64,000 bases of DNA from Stieleria maiorica (GTDB lineage: Bacteria; Planctomycetota; Planctomycetia; Pirellulales; Pirellulaceae). Positions 26,527 to 35,548 of the stretch are shown here, piece after piece. Position 1 is the first letter of the stretch; each line of letters starts with the position of its first letter. The stretch spans positions 6,667,641-6,731,640 of the forward strand of contig NZ_CP036264.1 in the NCBI RefSeq assembly GCF_008035925.1, read 5' to 3'. The position numbers and the translations under genes are program-made. The notes beneath the pieces are model-generated. The model saw only the letters and a list, made by a program, of their open reading frames with translations, was not told where the DNA came from and searched no databases.

Positions 26527-27963
26527 GTGCTGATGATCGCCGATTTTAGCTCCGCCCAACCGGCGCCGTCATCGTTTTCTGGAAATACGCTGCCGATGGT
26601 CGCGGGGACGGCATCGAGTGATCCCTACCAAATCGTCGCACCGGCGGGGTTGGTCGCACCAGGTGGGGGCTCGCTGGTGGACGGTCAGGCCTATCGCAGC
26701 TCGGATCCCTATGCATTGGCTCCGCCGCCGACGCTGGGGGCAGCGTCCAGCCCCCCCGTCGTCCAGCAGAATGTCCATGGCGCGACAGGACTCTTTAGCG
26801 GACCACTTTTTCAAGGGGGGCCGATCTACAACACGGTCGGTCATTTCGATCCGCTGATTCCCGAGCTGCGAAATCGGCTCCATTCCCGGCTTGCTTTTCG
26901 CGCCGAATACCTGCTCTGGGATGTGACGGGAATGGATAGCCCGCCACTGGTGACGACCAGCCCTAGTGGCACGGGGCAAGGCAGCGCCGCCGTGCTCGGC
27001 CAGCCGGGCACTTCGGTTGCCTTTGGGGGCGATTCGCTGAACGACGGCTCCGTCAGCGGCTTTCTGCTCGGCGGCGGATGGTGGATCACCCCGCAACAGA
27101 ATTTTGCGATCGAAATGGAGTACTTTCAACTGGACGAGCTCGATGACGGTTACAACGGATCGAGCGACGGCGCGGTGATCTTGGGGCGTCCCTACGTGGA
27201 CATCACTCAAGGCGTCGAGACGGCCGAGCTGATCGCTTATCCCGGGCTGGTCGGCGGTGACGTTCGCGTCGGTTCGGAGACTGACCTGCGATCGTTCTTG
27301 ATCGACGGACGCATCTCGCTTTGCCCCGCCCATGGCGCCTGTTGCCAAAACTGTGGACTGCGCAACCGCACCGATTGGATCATCGGTTACCGAAACATCC
27401 GCCTGGAAGACACGCTGGCGATCAACGAGAACCGCCGCAGCTTGGTGGCCGGTCAGGACCGAACGATCACGTCGTCCGATCAGTTCCAGACCACCAACCA
27501 GTTCCACGGGCTGCAACTGGGTGTCGTCCGCCGCATGCTGCTTCAGCGGGCTTGGCTGGAAACCTCGATGCGGGTCGCGATCGGTAACACCGAACAAACG
27601 CTGCGGGTTGCCGGCAGCACCACCATCAACGATCAAGGCACCTCGGCGACCTATGGCGGCGGATTGTTGGCACAGACGACCAACGGCGGCACGCGGAGTC
27701 GTGATGAATTCAGCATGATCCCGGAGTTGGGCATTCGGCTGGGATTCCGATTGACCGATCGGTTGCACGCCAACATCGGCTACACGGTGCTGTATCTGCC
27801 CAACGTGATTCGTGCGTCCGAGCAGATCGACCGGGACATTCACCCGGGCTTGATCCCGCCCGGTGCCGGGGCAGTCTCGGGTGTGCTGCGTCCAGCGGTC
27901 ACGTGGGACCAGTCGGATTACCTGGCCCATGGGTTGCACCTGGGCGGTGAGTTGAATTTTTAG
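26527..27963 (+). CDS. BBP7-family outer-membrane beta-barrel protein, start uncertain
   Basis: The conserved barrel starts near 26880: FRAEYLLWDVTGMDSPPLVTTSP, VLGQPGTSVAFGGDSLNDGSVSG, GGGWWITPQQNFAIEMEYFQL, then LRNRTDWIIGYRNIRLEDTL, ELGIRLGFRLTDRLHANIGYTVLYLPNVIR and a terminal HLGGELNF, an outer-membrane insertion-type end. This is the BBP7 pattern of planctomycetes. The frame is open back to 26272 through the 76-base REP hairpin; the segment PLTQLSWLVGVLMIADFSSAQP looks like the core of a signal peptide, but its natural start codon is missing. The only GTG/ATG starts are 26527 and 26533, which shorten the signal. The N-terminus may have been remodelled by the repeat. Confidence 0.8.
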   Translation: MLMIADFSSAQPAPSSFSGNTLPMVAGTASSDPYQIVAPAGLVAPGGGSLVDGQAYRSSDPYALAPPPTLGAASSPPVVQQNVHGATGLFSGPLFQGGPIYNTVGHFDPLIPELRNRLHSRLAFRAEYLLWDVTGMDSPPLVTTSPSGTGQGSAAVLGQPGTSVAFGGDSLNDGSVSGFLLGGGWWITPQQNFAIEMEYFQLDELDDGYNGSSDGAVILGRPYVDITQGVETAELIAYPGLVGGDVRVGSETDLRSFLIDGRISLCPAHGACCQNCGLRNRTDWIIGYRNIRLEDTLAINENRRSLVAGQDRTITSSDQFQTTNQFHGLQLGVVRRMLLQRAWLETSMRVAIGNTEQTLRVAGSTTINDQGTSATYGGGLLAQTTNGGTRSRDEFSMIPELGIRLGFRLTDRLHANIGYTVLYLPNVIRASEQIDRDIHPGLIPPGAGAVSGVLRPAVTWDQSDYLAHGLHLGGELNF

Positions 27964-27969
27964 CGTTCT

Positions 27970-28257
27970 GCGCTGGTGTCCAGGCTTTAGCCCAATACCG
28001 CTAAGTTAAGGCCGAGGGAGAAGCCCGGACGCTGGCGCGAACCGGCTGATGTCGGACGATGATCAGCCGTTTGGCGCGAGCCTGCGGGCCCTCCCCGCAG
28101 GAAACAACGCTTAACTTAGCGGTATCGGGCTTTAGCCGCCGGCTCTCGCTGCTTCGCAGCGACGGGGAATCGCCTAAAGGCTAAACACCAACGTGCGCTG
28201 GTGCACACGCTTTTGCCGCTCCGAATCGCCTCGAGGCGAGACACCGACACGCGCTGC
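27970..28257. repeat. Composite intergenic repeat: family C element interrupted by a 135-base palindrome with 10-base direct repeats
   Basis: The 297-base gap between BBP7 and the pyrophosphatase is filled by repeats. A family C element (CTGGTGTCCAGGCTTTAGCC ... GGCTAAACACCAACG) is split by a palindrome whose ends ATACCGCTAAGTTAAG (27995-28010) and CTTAACTTAGCGGTAT (28110-28125) pair exactly over 16 bases; inner arms GGCGCGAACCGGCTGAT and ATCAGCCGTTTGGCGCG also pair. GGCTTTAGCC occurs on both sides (27983-27992, 28128-28137) like a target duplication. A degenerate C copy follows at about 28217-28257. Confidence 0.75.
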
Positions 28258-28260
28258 GAT

Positions 28261-29904
28261 TCAGGCCGATTCCATCAGGCTGCTGATCAGCGGCAGCAGT
28301 TGTTTCTTGCGGCTGACGACGCCGTCGAGTTGATACAGCCGGTCTTCCAGTTCGGGATAATTGATTTCTTCCCAACCCTTGGGTTCGCTGCTCATCATCA
28401 GCAAACTGCCGTTGCTGACGATGTCGGTGACCAGCAAGGCGCTGAAGTCCAGTTTTTGATCCCGGGCCATGCCCTCAATTGCACCGAACAGTTCGTCTTT
28501 ACGTTCCCAGAACAAATCGAACCCGATCTCTTCGATTTGCGAGATGGAAAATGCGTGTCCGGATTCTTCGAAGTGCTTGCAATCTTCGCGAACGACTTGA
28601 TCGGGCGAGCAGGTGCGGAGTGCCGAGCCGACTTTAAAGAAGTCTTCGGCAAATGATTCCAGCGGCACGGTGCAATACTGCTGCAACCACTGCAGCAGCT
28701 CTCGGTCGGTGTTGGTGGTCGTCGGTGAGCGCAGATAAAGCGTGTCACTGATCATTCCCGACGCCATGCAGAGCGCGACACCGGGCTCGGGATCCATGTG
28801 AGCTTGGCGATACATTTTCGCCACCAGCGTGCACGTCGATCCGACCGGTTCCATCGTCAATCGAATCGGTTCGGTGGACTTGAGTGATCCGCCCAAGCGG
28901 TGGTGGTCCAGCACTTCAACGATCCGCGCGTCTTCGGCTCCGGGGACTGCCTGGCCCAGTTCGTTGTGGTCGACCAGCACCAGTTCGGTTTTGGGCGGAT
29001 TGACCAGGTCACTTTTGCTGAGCACGCCGACGAGTTTGCCGTCTTCGATGACGGGGAAAATGGTTTGCGGAGACCGAAAGATTTTGTCGCGGGCTTCGGC
29101 AACGGGCATCTTTGCAGGCAGCGAGACGAAATCCTGCTGGACGATATCACCGATCAGCTGCGCCGCCTTGATTCGCATCGTCGTCGTCGCGGTGTCAAAC
29201 GGGCTGCCCAAGACGGTGATCCCGCGGGCCTTGGCCAGTTGCATCAACCCGTCGGATAGTTGGTAGCCGCCGGTGACGACCAACGCACGGACGCCAAGCT
29301 CCAACGCGGGCAGTTGGATGGTCGGGCGGTCGCCGCTGACGACGAGCAACTTTTCCGCCGGAAATTGCTTGATGTGGTCGGTGAATCCGCCGGCGCTCAT
29401 CGCCCCCACGCTGACGATCAAGTCCTCGTCGACGTCCGGATTGACCACGTGTTGAAAGGACCCGCCGAGCACCGACGCGATCTTGTTCAGGTTCGTCCGC
29501 ACCTGGCGCGATTTCAGCGAATCCACGCCGCTGTCGAGCACCAGTTCCAGCATGTCCAACAGCGAGATGATCCCGGTCAGTCTGCCGTCGCGATCGACCA
29601 TCGGAATACTTCGCAACCCACGTTCGTCCATCCGGCGATAGACGTCGTAAAACACTTCGTCGTGGTGAGCCAACGTGACGTCGGTCTGGCAAACGTCTTC
29701 GACCAACGGATGGACATCCATCACGATCCGCGGTGCCGAGAGCTGGGCGATCTTGAGTGCGTACTCGGTCCGTTGGTTGGGCGGGCCACAACTGGCCGCG
29801 ATCGCATCGGGCCGCGTCGTGCGTCTCAGAAAATCGGCATACGCGATCGCCGAACAAATCGCATCGGTGTCGGGGTTGCGATGACCAAAAACGAATAAAG
29901 CCAT
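28261..29904 (-). CDS. ppaC: Family II manganese-dependent inorganic pyrophosphatase with CBS and DRTGG regulatory insert
   Basis: 547 residues. The DHH catalytic part is split: GHRNPDTDAICSAIAY at the N-terminus and VDHNELGQ, EVLDHHRLGG near residues 310-340, followed by the DHHA2 domain (SGMISDTLYLRSPTTT and beyond). Between the halves are a CBS motif (MDERGLRSIPMVDRDGRLTGIISLLDML), a DRTGG-like domain (about 190-260) and a second CBS motif (IFPVIEDGKLVGVLSKSDL). CBS-containing family II enzymes are regulated by adenine nucleotides. It hydrolyses pyrophosphate in the cytoplasm and is 74 bases downstream of coaC. Confidence 0.92.
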   Translation of the reverse strand: MALFVFGHRNPDTDAICSAIAYADFLRRTTRPDAIAASCGPPNQRTEYALKIAQLSAPRIVMDVHPLVEDVCQTDVTLAHHDEVFYDVYRRMDERGLRSIPMVDRDGRLTGIISLLDMLELVLDSGVDSLKSRQVRTNLNKIASVLGGSFQHVVNPDVDEDLIVSVGAMSAGGFTDHIKQFPAEKLLVVSGDRPTIQLPALELGVRALVVTGGYQLSDGLMQLAKARGITVLGSPFDTATTTMRIKAAQLIGDIVQQDFVSLPAKMPVAEARDKIFRSPQTIFPVIEDGKLVGVLSKSDLVNPPKTELVLVDHNELGQAVPGAEDARIVEVLDHHRLGGSLKSTEPIRLTMEPVGSTCTLVAKMYRQAHMDPEPGVALCMASGMISDTLYLRSPTTTNTDRELLQWLQQYCTVPLESFAEDFFKVGSALRTCSPDQVVREDCKHFEESGHAFSISQIEEIGFDLFWERKDELFGAIEGMARDQKLDFSALLVTDIVSNGSLLMMSSEPKGWEEINYPELEDRLYQLDGVVSRKKQLLPLISSLMESA

Positions 29905-29978
29905 AAGACACGATTAGAATGGAACGATTTGCCTGGACCCGCCGGGCATTGTCACCGCAATCGCTTCCACCGTCGATC

Positions 29979-30530
29979 CTACCGGGCCAAGATTTCCGTC
30001 GCCCGATCGAGAATCGCCTCCGGGTCACTCATCCGTCCCATGCCTTTGACACGGCAGGATAACCATCCGCTGTCCGGTCCGATCAGATGGCATCCGTCGG
30101 CGGCCAGCTGGTCGACGTTGCGACCGACCGCGGGCTTGTTCCACATCGGATCACTCATCGCCGGAGCGACCAGGACCGGCGCGGTGTTCTGCAGGTACAG
30201 CGTGCTGACCAAGTCATCGGCGACGCCGTGGGCGAACTTGGCGATCAGGTTGGCGGTCGCCGGGGCGACGATCATCAGGTCCACATCGCGAGCGAGTTCG
30301 ATGTGCGAACCGAGCGGGTGCTTGTTGTCAAATCCGTCCAAACCGACGCCGCGTCCGGACAAGGCCGCCAAGGTCGCCGGCCCCAAAAACTCGGTCGCCG
30401 AACGCGTCATCACCGTCTGCACCTGATAGCCCCGCTGGGCCAGCCGGCTGCAAAGCATCGCGGCCTTGTAGGCGGCGATCCCGCCGCCGACGGCCAGCAA
30501 GATTCGTGGGGAAGGAGCCGGGTCGGACAT
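29979..30530 (-). CDS. coaC: Phosphopantothenoylcysteine decarboxylase domain protein
   Basis: 183 residues from the ATG at 30530. A flavoprotein of the HFCD group: LAVGGGIAAYKA, active-site His in LGSHIELARD, PATANLIAKFAHGVADDLVST, PAMSDPMWNKPAV and GWLSCRVKGMGRMSDP. It decarboxylates 4'-phosphopantothenoylcysteine in CoA synthesis. Only the CoaC part is present; the CoaB synthetase domain, fused in most bacteria, is not in this gene or adjacent. It follows rpoZ by 344 bases on the same strand, reminiscent of the gmk-rpoZ-coaBC order of many bacteria. Confidence 0.92.
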   Translation of the reverse strand: MSDPAPSPRILLAVGGGIAAYKAAMLCSRLAQRGYQVQTVMTRSATEFLGPATLAALSGRGVGLDGFDNKHPLGSHIELARDVDLMIVAPATANLIAKFAHGVADDLVSTLYLQNTAPVLVAPAMSDPMWNKPAVGRNVDQLAADGCHLIGPDSGWLSCRVKGMGRMSDPEAILDRATEILAR

Positions 30531-30629
30531 GACAATCGAGGGTGAAGACGAGGGGGGCGGGGCAGCATCGCTACCTTGTTCCTGTGCTCTGCCCGGGAAC
30601 ACACCGGACTCGGAGGCTCCGCCTCAATG

Positions 30630-30740
30630 CCACCTACTTTCGATCACAAACTGAGCCGCAGGCGATAGCCTCGGGCCTTACAAGTCTCGAACGGAAATCC
30701 AAGGCCCGCGGCTAGCGCCGTCGGCTCATGAAGTAGGTGG
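30630..30740. repeat. Inverted-repeat element family A, copy 2, with private outer arms
   Basis: The core GAGCCGCAGGCGATAGCCTC ... GCGGCTAGCGCCGTCGGCTC matches the family, but it is enclosed by CCACCTACTT (30630-30639) and AAGTAGGTGG (30731-30740), arms not shared with other copies. It occupies the 344-base gap between coaC and rpoZ; the remaining sequence shows no gene. Confidence 0.78.
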
Positions 30741-30874
30741 ATCGGGCTCAGCCTGGCGGGGGTTGAGACGACGTGTGGCGGAGCCACGGGGACATTGCGT
30801 TCCCAAGCGGAGCCTGGGAACGAGGGCGCGATTCAATCAACAGGCCGTCAACCGCGTCCGCCGGCAAGCAGGCC

Positions 30875-31153
30875 TTACAGGTCTGCGGCGTCCAGGTCGG
30901 GCGATTCGGCCGCGGCGATGGTCGCGTCCAAGTCCATCTCTTGGACCTGCTCGACTTCGTTGTCCATGTTCAGCACGATCTTGTCCTGCATGATTTCTTG
31001 CAGCACGATCGACATCTTGTCGTGGGTGTCGACGTTGACCAGGGCACGGCTGCCTTGGTTCAACTGGACGAGTCGCTTTTGAATCAAGGTGCTCAATTTG
31101 AATCGACCGCCGACCTTGTTGACGGTTTCTTCGTCTTTCAGTTCTTCGAGCAT
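30875..31153 (-). CDS. rpoZ: DNA-directed RNA polymerase subunit omega
   Basis: 92 residues. The omega pattern is visible as [26 protein letters not shown] and [15 protein letters not shown], with an acidic tail. Omega helps assemble and stabilise RNA polymerase. The start codon lies 16 bases inside the 3' end of gmk in another frame, so translation is probably coupled. Gene order yicC-gmk-rpoZ is conserved across bacteria, which supports the call despite the short length. Confidence 0.9.
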   Translation of the reverse strand: MLEELKDEETVNKVGGRFKLSTLIQKRLVQLNQGSRALVNVDTHDKMSIVLQEIMQDKIVLNMDNEVEQVQEMDLDATIAAAESPDLDAADL

Positions 31154-31740
31154 GTGTGTTTCTCCTGATGGTCTCTTAGGATTTGGCAGACTTGGGCGAC
31201 GGCCGCATCGACCGAGCCGTTGATGATTTCGTACTGGTAGCGGTGCACGAACCGCATTTCACCCGCGGCCGTCTCCAAACGGCTCTGGATCGCGGCTTCG
31301 GTTTCCGTCCCCCGGTCGCGTAGCCGGCGTTCCAATTCGTCCATTCCGCCGGGATGGATGAACAGCGAAATGGGATCCGCTTCCAAGTGCTCCATCACTT
31401 CGATCGCACCCTGGACGTCGATTTCAAGGATGATCCAATTCCCCGCGGCCAGCCCCTCGGCGACTTCACTGCGCAAGGTGCCGTACCAGTGCCCCCTGCC
31501 GAACACTTCTTTGCATTCCAGAAAGGCGTCTTGGTCGCGAAGTTCCTGGAAATGCTGCTGGGAGAGGAAATGATATTCTCTTCCGTCCTTTTCGCCAGGG
31601 CGCGGGGCTCGGGTGGTCGCCGAGACGCTCAGCCGCAGCGGCAACTCACAGTCGGACAACAGCCGCCGCGTCACCGTTGATTTCCCCGCCCCGCTGGGAC
31701 CGGAGATGATGATCAGTTGCGCAGAAGTCGATTCAGCCAT
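31138..31740 (-). CDS. gmk: Guanylate kinase
   Basis: 200 residues, normal size. It phosphorylates GMP to GDP. P-loop [19 protein letters not shown]-binding [37 protein letters not shown]; and SLFIHPGG in the lid region are all present. The 3' end overlaps rpoZ by 16 bases; yicC ends 23 bases upstream. Confidence 0.97.
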   Translation of the reverse strand: MAESTSAQLIIISGPSGAGKSTVTRRLLSDCELPLRLSVSATTRAPRPGEKDGREYHFLSQQHFQELRDQDAFLECKEVFGRGHWYGTLRSEVAEGLAAGNWIILEIDVQGAIEVMEHLEADPISLFIHPGGMDELERRLRDRGTETEAAIQSRLETAAGEMRFVHRYQYEIINGSVDAAVAQVCQILRDHQEKHTCSKN

Positions 31741-31763
31741 TGTTCAAACACCGCCCTCGGGGC

Positions 31764-32771
31764 CTACTCCAGGTTTTGCACCAATTCACGCATCCGCTCG
31801 ATCGCACATTTGATTTCCACGACGATCGCCGAGACATCGGCATGAGCGGATTTGGAGCCGATCGTGTTGGTCTCTCGGAACATCTCCTGGATGATGAAAT
31901 CCAGCTTTCGGCCGACCGGTTCGTCTTTCGTCGCGTTCTTTTCCCCGTCGGGGGTCTCGCCCCGCAGCACCGATTGGAACAGTTTCAGGTGGCTGTCCAG
32001 CCGGGTGACTTCCTCGCTGACGTCCGCCTTGTCGGCATACACCTGGACTTCGCGAAGCAGGTCGACCGCATTGACTTCGGCATCGTATTCGGCCAGCACC
32101 CGTTTGACTTTACCTTCCAGGCGGACGCGATAGCTTTCGGCGGCCTGTGGGGCGAGTGATTCGATCGAACGCACATGGGCGGCTATCGTCGCGCATTCAC
32201 CGAGCAAGGTTTCGGCCATGTGGGCGCCTTCTTGCTGCCGCATCGCCACCAGGTTCTCCAGTGCATCGATCACGACCCGTCGGGTCTGCTGGAAGATCTT
32301 CTCCGCCTCGTCCCCCTCGGGCAGCGACCCGGTCAGCACGCCGGGCAACGTCATCAGCGAACCGACGTCCAGCGAGACCTGCGATGTGGATGCCGCGCCG
32401 GCTTGGTCGATCGCCGTTTGGCACTGACGAATGTACCCGGCCAACACGGTGCCATTGATCTGAACCGGTGTCTGGCCCTGCTGGCGTTCGACGTTGATCG
32501 ACAGGTTGACCGATCCCCGGTGCAGGTACTTGCGGACGACCGACTCGATCAGCGATTCGCTGCCCGAAAGCGCATCCGGCGTCCGGATCGAGCACTTGAA
32601 TCCACGGTTGTTGACCGTCCGCAGTTCCACCGTCAGGGTGCCGATGTCGGTCGGCCCTGCGGCTCGCCCCTGCCCGGTCATGCTGCGAATTTGTCCGGTC
32701 ATGCTGCGAGCCTGCCCGGCCGCGCCGTCGGCGGCGCCGGCCGGTGCGATGGTCGATTGGTCTGAAGGCAT
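31764..32771 (-). CDS. yicC: YicC family endoribonuclease-like protein
   Basis: 335 residues. The N-terminal family motif (usually R-S-M-T-G-F) is present as RSMTGQGRA, preceded by a second copy, RSMTGQI, produced by a 21-base tandem duplication at 32671-32712. Other YicC landmarks: VELRTVNNRGFKCSIRTPDAL, RGSVNLSINVER, QEGAHMAETLL, RLDSHLKLFQSVL and GRKLDFIIQEMFRETNTIGSKS. The family acts in RNA turnover (E. coli YicC cleaves small RNA). It lies between secG (nine bases upstream) and gmk, the conserved context. Confidence 0.93.
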   Translation of the reverse strand: MPSDQSTIAPAGAADGAAGQARSMTGQIRSMTGQGRAAGPTDIGTLTVELRTVNNRGFKCSIRTPDALSGSESLIESVVRKYLHRGSVNLSINVERQQGQTPVQINGTVLAGYIRQCQTAIDQAGAASTSQVSLDVGSLMTLPGVLTGSLPEGDEAEKIFQQTRRVVIDALENLVAMRQQEGAHMAETLLGECATIAAHVRSIESLAPQAAESYRVRLEGKVKRVLAEYDAEVNAVDLLREVQVYADKADVSEEVTRLDSHLKLFQSVLRGETPDGEKNATKDEPVGRKLDFIIQEMFRETNTIGSKSAHADVSAIVVEIKCAIERMRELVQNLE

Positions 32772-32780
32772 GCAGTCGCC

Positions 32781-33344
32781 CTATTCGGGATTCGACTCGG
32801 TCGATTCGGCTGACGCGTCCTCAGCCGGGGCTTCCTCAGCCGGGGCGGTTTCAGCTGGGGTCAACTCCATCGACGGCGTGTCGGCTTCCGCATCGGAATC
32901 GTCAGCCGGCGGGTCCGATTCCGCCGGCGGGTCCGATTCCGCCGGTTCATCCGACAGCAAACCGCTCAGTCCGCTCAGGCCCCCGGCGCCGCTGGTGTCG
33001 CCGGATTCATCGGCCGGCGACTGCAACGCAGGGGTGTCGTCGACGGCGTAATCAGCGTCGTCGGCGGTCAGTGGGGGAACGCCCAGCGAGTACATCGCGA
33101 TGGCGCAGACCAGGCCCCAGATGATGGCCGAAACGGCGGTGATCAGCGTGAACGTGTCGCCCGCTTTGCTGCCGAAGGCGCTTTGGCCGCCGGGGCCGCC
33201 CAGGGCGCCGGTCAGTCCGCCGCCCTTACCGCGTTGGACCAGGATCAGCAGGATCAGGAACACCGAAAGCATGAACATCAGCCATCCCAGCACGGCGCTG
33301 CCGAGGGAGCCCAGGATCAAGGTCTGATTGGTAAACGTGGTCAT
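32781..33344 (-). CDS. secG: Preprotein translocase subunit SecG with long acidic tail
   Basis: 187 residues; most SecG proteins are 75-120. The N-terminal half is classical: two membrane helices ([18 protein letters not shown] and [22 protein letters not shown]) joined by the conserved [26 protein letters not shown] loop. The last 85 residues are hydrophilic and rich in Ala, Asp, Glu, Ser and Pro, with an 18-base tandem duplication (32905-32940) giving ESDPPA twice. SecG aids SecYE in protein export. It is 45 bases after tpiA and nine bases before yicC. Confidence 0.92.
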   Translation of the reverse strand: MTTFTNQTLILGSLGSAVLGWLMFMLSVFLILLILVQRGKGGGLTGALGGPGGQSAFGSKAGDTFTLITAVSAIIWGLVCAIAMYSLGVPPLTADDADYAVDDTPALQSPADESGDTSGAGGLSGLSGLLSDEPAESDPPAESDPPADDSDAEADTPSMELTPAETAPAEEAPAEDASAESTESNPE

Positions 33345-33389
33345 TGAATATCCGTTGTCTGTCGTTGGATCGTAGGGAGGCCGGTGGGA

Positions 33390-34145
33390 TCAGCCGGCGT
33401 TGATGATTGCGACGAAGTCATCTACTTTTAAACTGGCACCGCCGACCAGGGCGCCATCAATATTCGGTTGTCCGAGCAATTCCTTGGCGTTTCCGGGTTT
33501 CACGCTGCCGCCGTACTGGATTCGCATCTGTTGGGCGACTTCGTCGGTGAACAATTCACCGAGCAATTTGCGGATGAACGCATGAACCTCTTCGGCCTGC
33601 TCGGGCGTGGCGGTTTTTCCGGTGCCGATGGCCCAAACGGGTTCATAAGCGATGACGACGCCGGAAGCCCGTGCTTCGTCCAGGCCTTCCAGCGAGCCGC
33701 GGAGTTGTTCTTCGACGACGGTTTCGGTCTTGCCGCCCTCGCGGTCGTCGAGCGTTTCGCCGACGCAGACGATCGGGACCAGGTTCCCCGCCAGGGCGGC
33801 GGCCAGTTTTTCGCTGATTTGGGCATCGGTTTCGCCCAGGATGGCGCGGCGTTCACTGTGTCCCAGGATCACGTACCGGCACCCGCTGTCGCACAGCATG
33901 GCGGCGTTGACTTCGCCGGTGTAGGCACCGTCTTCGGCCGGGTACAGGTTTTGTGCCCCCAGTCCGACCGCGGATCCGGCCAGCACATCGGCGACTCGGC
34001 TGAGGTAGACCGACGGTGGGCAAACCACGACCTCGACCGACGGGTTTTCGCCGACGGCATCGGCGATGCCTTGGGCCAACGCCGCGCCGTCTGCGGCACG
34101 TGTGTTCATCTTCCAGTTTCCGGCGATAATGGTTCGGCGGCTCAC
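33390..34145 (-). CDS. tpiA: Triosephosphate isomerase
   Basis: 251 residues, typical length. It interconverts dihydroxyacetone phosphate and glyceraldehyde 3-phosphate. Key segments: [10 protein letters not shown] (catalytic Lys), [10 protein letters not shown] (catalytic His), [19 protein letters not shown] (catalytic Glu and loop 6), IQYGGSVKP and GALVGGASL. The start is a GTG that overlaps the TGA of aroF (GTGA), implying translational coupling. secG follows by 45 bases, as tpiA-secG do in many bacteria. Confidence 0.98.
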   Translation of the reverse strand: MSRRTIIAGNWKMNTRAADGAALAQGIADAVGENPSVEVVVCPPSVYLSRVADVLAGSAVGLGAQNLYPAEDGAYTGEVNAAMLCDSGCRYVILGHSERRAILGETDAQISEKLAAALAGNLVPIVCVGETLDDREGGKTETVVEEQLRGSLEGLDEARASGVVIAYEPVWAIGTGKTATPEQAEEVHAFIRKLLGELFTDEVAQQMRIQYGGSVKPGNAKELLGQPNIDGALVGGASLKVDDFVAIINAG

Positions 34146-35179
34146 GCTGTCTTCTCCGGCAGAGGTGAAATGGTTTTTCCGAGTAACTTGGCGAGCGATT
34201 TCAACTGGCTCGTCAATTCGGCATATTGTTCGGGCAGCAACGCCTGGGGGCCGTCACTCTTGGCGACTTCCGGGCAATCGTGCACTTCAATGTGAATCCC
34301 GTCGGCTCCGGCGGCCAGACCGGCCATCGCACAGGCGGGAATCAATTCGGGTTTGCCCGTGGCATGCGACGGGTCAACGATGATCGGCAAATGGCTCAGT
34401 TGTTGCACCAGCGGGACGGCGGCGACGTCGAACAAGTTACGCGTCGCGGGGTCGAAACTCTTGATGCCGCGTTCGCACAGCACCACGTTGGGATTGCCTT
34501 GGGACAGGATGTACTCGGCACACATCAGCAGGTCGGTGATGGTCGCCGACATGCCGCGTTTGAGTAAAACCGGACGCTGTGAGGCGCCGACTTCGTTCAG
34601 TAACGCGAAATTCTGCATGTTCCGGGCACCGACTTGCAGCATGTCGGCGTACTCGGCGACCAGTCCGACCAGCCGCGGGTCGGTCACCTCGGTTACGACC
34701 GGCATCCCATGGGCCTGGCCGACGTCCCGAAGCCGCTTCAGCCCTTCTTCGCCAAGCCCCTGAAACGCATAAGGGCTGGTGCGCGGCTTGTAGGCGCCGC
34801 CGCGAAACAGGTTCGCACCGGCCGCGGCGACCTGTTCGGCGATCCGGTGCATGCGGTCTTCTTCTTCGACACTGCACGGCCCGGCGATCATGCCGATGGA
34901 CCCGCCGCCGATCTTGACACCGCTGACATCGATCACACTGGATTCGGGATGGGCTTCGCGGGAGGCCAATTTGTAGGGCGGAAGCACCGGGACGACTTGG
35001 GCGACACCCGGGATGGAGCGAACCGATTCGACGACGATCTTGGATTCGTCACCGATGATGCCGATGATCGTCCGATACGTCCCGCGCGAAAGGTGGGCCT
35101 TCAACCCCATCGCTTCGACACGCTCGATGACGTGGTCGACTTGCTCGTCAGTCGCTCCGCCCTTGAGAATCAGAATCAC
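34142..35179 (-). CDS. aroF: 3-deoxy-7-phosphoheptulonate (DAHP) synthase, type Ib with N-terminal regulatory domain
   Basis: 345 residues from a GTG at 35179; an open frame continues upstream to 35398 but is non-conserved. Residues 1-70 form a ferredoxin-like domain ([22 protein letters not shown]) as in the Thermotoga-type enzyme, which mediates feedback control by aromatic amino acids. The barrel follows with [51 protein letters not shown] and [13 protein letters not shown], which hold PEP and metal. It catalyses the first shikimate-pathway step; aroK is at 16811. Overlaps tpiA by four bases. Confidence 0.94.
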   Translation of the reverse strand: MILILKGGATDEQVDHVIERVEAMGLKAHLSRGTYRTIIGIIGDESKIVVESVRSIPGVAQVVPVLPPYKLASREAHPESSVIDVSGVKIGGGSIGMIAGPCSVEEEDRMHRIAEQVAAAGANLFRGGAYKPRTSPYAFQGLGEEGLKRLRDVGQAHGMPVVTEVTDPRLVGLVAEYADMLQVGARNMQNFALLNEVGASQRPVLLKRGMSATITDLLMCAEYILSQGNPNVVLCERGIKSFDPATRNLFDVAAVPLVQQLSHLPIIVDPSHATGKPELIPACAMAGLAAGADGIHIEVHDCPEVAKSDGPQALLPEQYAELTSQLKSLAKLLGKTISPLPEKTA

Positions 35180-35297
35180 GGTGAATCGCTGGAAACAATT
35201 GGGGGAAGATCGGGCCGGGAAAGGAATCGAAGCGGGAGAGTTTAGCGATCCGGGGGGCGGTTCGTCGAGGGCAAAGGTTTTGCGGGGCGGAAAGACA

Positions 35298-35340
35298 GTC
35301 GCCGTGTTCTCCGAACCCGTCCCGGTTCGCAAAAGGCGAC
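35298..35340. repeat. Family B element, partial copy 4
   Basis: GTCGCCGTGTTCTCCGAAC followed by a diverged middle and AAAAGGCGAC; only the left half matches copies 2 and 3 well. It sits in the 369-base gap between the divergent aroF and the ABC cassette. The rest of the gap has a candidate promoter at 35487 and no gene. Confidence 0.55.
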
Positions 35341-35486
35341 CTTCCTGGCAGGGTCGCGGACGAGTGTACGCTCGGAGCGGGGAGGGTTTCGTCTTCACCG
35401 GATGCCTCTGGGGGGCCAGCGCTGGGAGGGGCCGATGGAGCTTGCGTCATTCCGCCACCACCCACCATCTACAGGGGCTGACAAGT

Positions 35487-35495
35487 TGCTAGAAT
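35487..35495 (+). promoter_or_regulatory. Candidate extended -10 promoter of the ABC cassette
   Basis: TGCTAGAAT matches the extended -10 form (TG-n-TATAAT with one mismatch), about 53 bases before the first start codon. The -35 region 17 bases upstream (ATCTAC) is poor, as is usual for extended -10 promoters. Motif evidence only. Confidence 0.35.
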
Positions 35496-35548
35496 GTGGC
35501 TTTAAGGGGCCTCTGAGCCGCCCTCGTCCTTGTCTCTAGCCGTATGCG

